Assembly (NCBI GenBank): GCA_946405565.1
Contig: CAMJHU010000054.1
Location: 1-8,645, forward strand
Length of the DNA: 8,645 bases
Direction of reading: 5' to 3'
From: an uncultured Clostridia bacterium
GTDB lineage: Bacteria > Bacillota > Clostridia > Oscillospirales > Acutalibacteraceae
The first letter of the stretch is position 1. Every line of letters begins with the position of its first letter. The notes below the pieces were generated by a model. The model saw only the letters and a program-made list of their open reading frames with translations, was not told where the DNA came from and did no database searches. This document shows, in pieces, positions 7,752 through 8,645 of the stretch. The translations under genes and the position numbers were made by a program.

Positions 7752-8072
7752 GTGATTTCCGTCAGATTCTTTTCCCCGGACGGCGCGACGGCGCTGACGG
7801 GTTTTCGGGTGAGCGGTCACAGCGGCGTGCAGGGAAATTCGGTCGTATGCGCGGCGGTTTCCTCGGCTTGCTATATGGCTGCCAACACCCTCACCGATGT
7901 CCTGCTGCTTCCGGCGGACATCCTTCTCCGCAACGGTCTCATGCAGCTTCGTCTGGACGACGGAGACGCGTCAGAGGCGCAGGTGATTCTGGAGGGACTG
8001 CGGATTCATCTCACACAGCTCGCGGAGCAGTATCCCAAAGAGATTCAAATTGACTATTCGGAGGTGCAATAA
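7752..8072 (+). CDS. prp: Ribosomal-processing cysteine protease Prp (YsxB family)
   Basis: Protein of 106 residues, the usual Prp length. Prp removes the short N-terminal extension of L27 and is found in bacteria whose L27 has that extension. The active-site region is clear: His23 in SGHS and Cys33 in VVCAAVSSA. In the S. aureus and B. subtilis enzymes the His-Cys separation is 12 residues as I recall; here it is 10, so the flexible loop is two residues shorter. The GTG start at 7752 keeps the first beta strand (ISVRFF). The 9-base gap after rplU has no ribosome site, which suggests translational coupling to rplU. Its substrate gene rpmA follows after 3 bases. Confidence 0.95.
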   Translation: MISVRFFSPDGATALTGFRVSGHSGVQGNSVVCAAVSSACYMAANTLTDVLLLPADILLRNGLMQLRLDDGDASEAQVILEGLRIHLTQLAEQYPKEIQIDYSEVQ

Positions 8073-8075
8073 ATT

Positions 8076-8360
8076 ATGCTGCAAATTAACGTACAGCTTT
8101 TCGCTCATAAGAAAGGTATGGGTTCCACCAAGAACGGCAGAGATTCCGAATCCAAGCGTCTGGGTGTGAAGAGAGCGGACGGTCAGTTCGTTCTCGCGGG
8201 CAATGTGCTTGTCCGTCAGAGAGGAACCAAGATTCATCCCGGCGCGAATGTCGGCAAGGGCGGCGACGATACCCTTTTCGCCACCTGTGACGGTATTCTC
8301 CGTTTCGAGAGACTGGGCAGAGATCGCAAGAAGGCTTCTGTCTATCCTGTTGAGCAGTAA
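8076..8360 (+). CDS. rpmA: 50S ribosomal protein L27 precursor
   Basis: bL27 of 94 residues. The body is canonical: AHKKGMGSTKNGRDSESKRLG, then the GNVLVRQRGTK(I/F)HPG and GGDDTLFA signatures. It begins with a nine-residue extension, MLQINVQLF, matching the Firmicutes Prp cleavage motif. Cleavage after Phe9 would expose Ala10-His-Lys-Lys-Gly, the N-terminal tail that reaches the peptidyl-transferase centre. GGAGGTG (8060-8066) lies 9 bases upstream, inside the end of prp. It is the last gene of the operon, ahead of a strong terminator. Confidence 0.98.
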   Translation: MLQINVQLFAHKKGMGSTKNGRDSESKRLGVKRADGQFVLAGNVLVRQRGTKIHPGANVGKGGDDTLFATCDGILRFERLGRDRKKASVYPVEQ

Positions 8361-8415
8361 TCAACTTTACCGGCGGGGATGGTTTCCCGAACCCGCATCG
8401 TGTGATCTTTCAACC

Positions 8416-8451
8416 AAAAAGCCTGAGGCGCTAGCTGTCTCGGGTTTTTTT
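8416..8451 (+). terminator. Rho-independent terminator of the rplU operon
   Basis: The stem AAAAAGCCTGAG (8416-8427) pairs with CTCGGGTTTTTT (8439-8450), including two G-T wobbles, around an 11-base loop, and seven T residues form its 3' end. It lies 55 bases after the rpmA stop. The A tract on the left means it could also terminate transcription arriving from the other strand. Confidence 0.9.
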
Positions 8452-8488
8452 GATAGCGTATGATACACCGAAAAAGGAGGTTTTATCC

Positions 8489-8645
8489 GTGAAATCCGCC
8501 TATAAACTCATCTACGGCTATCTTGCCGTGACCTATACGATGCTGTTCTGGGGCGTGCTGATGAGCGACACGCTGTATGCCGAGCCTTCGCGCATCCTGT
8601 GCGCGTCGTCGGTGCCGCGGAAGTTTGTGCCGGACATTCTGAATG
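8489..8645 (+). CDS. Unidentified protein, 5' part only
   Basis: The open frame starts at GTG 8489, has AAGGAGG (8474-8480) 8 bases upstream, and runs off the window after 52 complete codons. The visible part begins MKSAYKLIYGYLAVTYTMLF and continues WGVLMSDTLYAEPSRILCAS. Residues about 6-25 are hydrophobic and aromatic and could be a membrane segment or uncleaved signal anchor. I do not recognise the family. It follows the rplU operon terminator by 37 bases. I see no convincing -35/-10 pair in that gap (TATGAT at 8459-8464 lacks a matching -35), so it may rely on readthrough or a poor promoter. Confidence 0.7.
   Translation, partial: MKSAYKLIYGYLAVTYTMLFWGVLMSDTLYAEPSRILCASSVPRKFVPDILN

Noticed and set aside
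7347..7820. 157-codon minus-strand frame across rplU
   Set aside because: It opposes the unmistakable L21 gene and its leader; no ribosome site or recognisable product.
8442..8478. Promoter for the partial 3' gene
   Set aside because: TATAAT-like TATGAT at 8459-8464 has no -35 partner at proper spacing, and TTGATA at 8450-8455 has no -10 partner, so neither is reported as a promoter.

Overview
The window looks like chromosome of a moderately GC-rich Gram-positive Clostridia member, probably an uncultured Oscillospiraceae/Ruminococcaceae-type gut bacterium. This is inferred from near-consensus sigma-A promoters, strong Shine-Dalgarno sites, a GTG/ATG/TTG start mix, the rplU-prp-rpmA cluster with an L27 that carries the Prp-cleaved N-terminal extension, and protein families that recur in these bacteria. 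No database search was possible, so the taxon is an inference.

Layout. Two divergent blocks flank a 422-base intergenic region (7015-7436). Leftward on the minus strand, from a clear promoter at 7059-7087, run a small multidrug-export-family membrane protein (6424-7014), a membrane-anchored CapA/PgsA-like protein (4854-6392) and an ATP-grasp-like cytoplasmic protein (3604-4836). After a 7-bp tandem repeat comes a secreted protein with a papain/CHAP-like domain, a C-type lectin domain and three Ig-like repeats (1793-3544), closed by a hairpin terminator. Its collinear paralogue (21-1583) has its own strong promoter, starts at TTG, and stops early in the third Ig repeat near the window edge. 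Rightward on the plus strand, from a promoter at 7307-7335 and a structured leader, lie rplU (L21), prp (the protease that trims L27) and rpmA (L27), then a terminator and the start of an unidentified gene (8489 to the window end).

How the genes may work together. The right block is a standard ribosomal operon in which Prp matures L27. The left block is the unusual part. The CapA-like and ATP-grasp-like proteins keep the framework of their families but seem to have lost the residues expected to bind metal or nucleotide. The shorter lectin paralogue has lost the putative catalytic Cys (Ser68) and the Trp-Asn-Asp calcium motif that its sister keeps. One reading is a cell-surface module built partly of pseudoenzymes: a membrane-anchored CapA-like protein, a cytoplasmic ATP-grasp relative, a transporter, and a secreted active/inactive pair of lectin-bearing wall or glycan-acting proteins. 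That functional link is inference from gene order only.

The window also holds two copies of a tandem 7-bp repeat (YTATTCA units followed by a T-rich tract), at 3577-3610 and 7262-7288. They probably belong to a dispersed intergenic repeat family; the left copy supplies the stop codon of the ATP-grasp-like gene.
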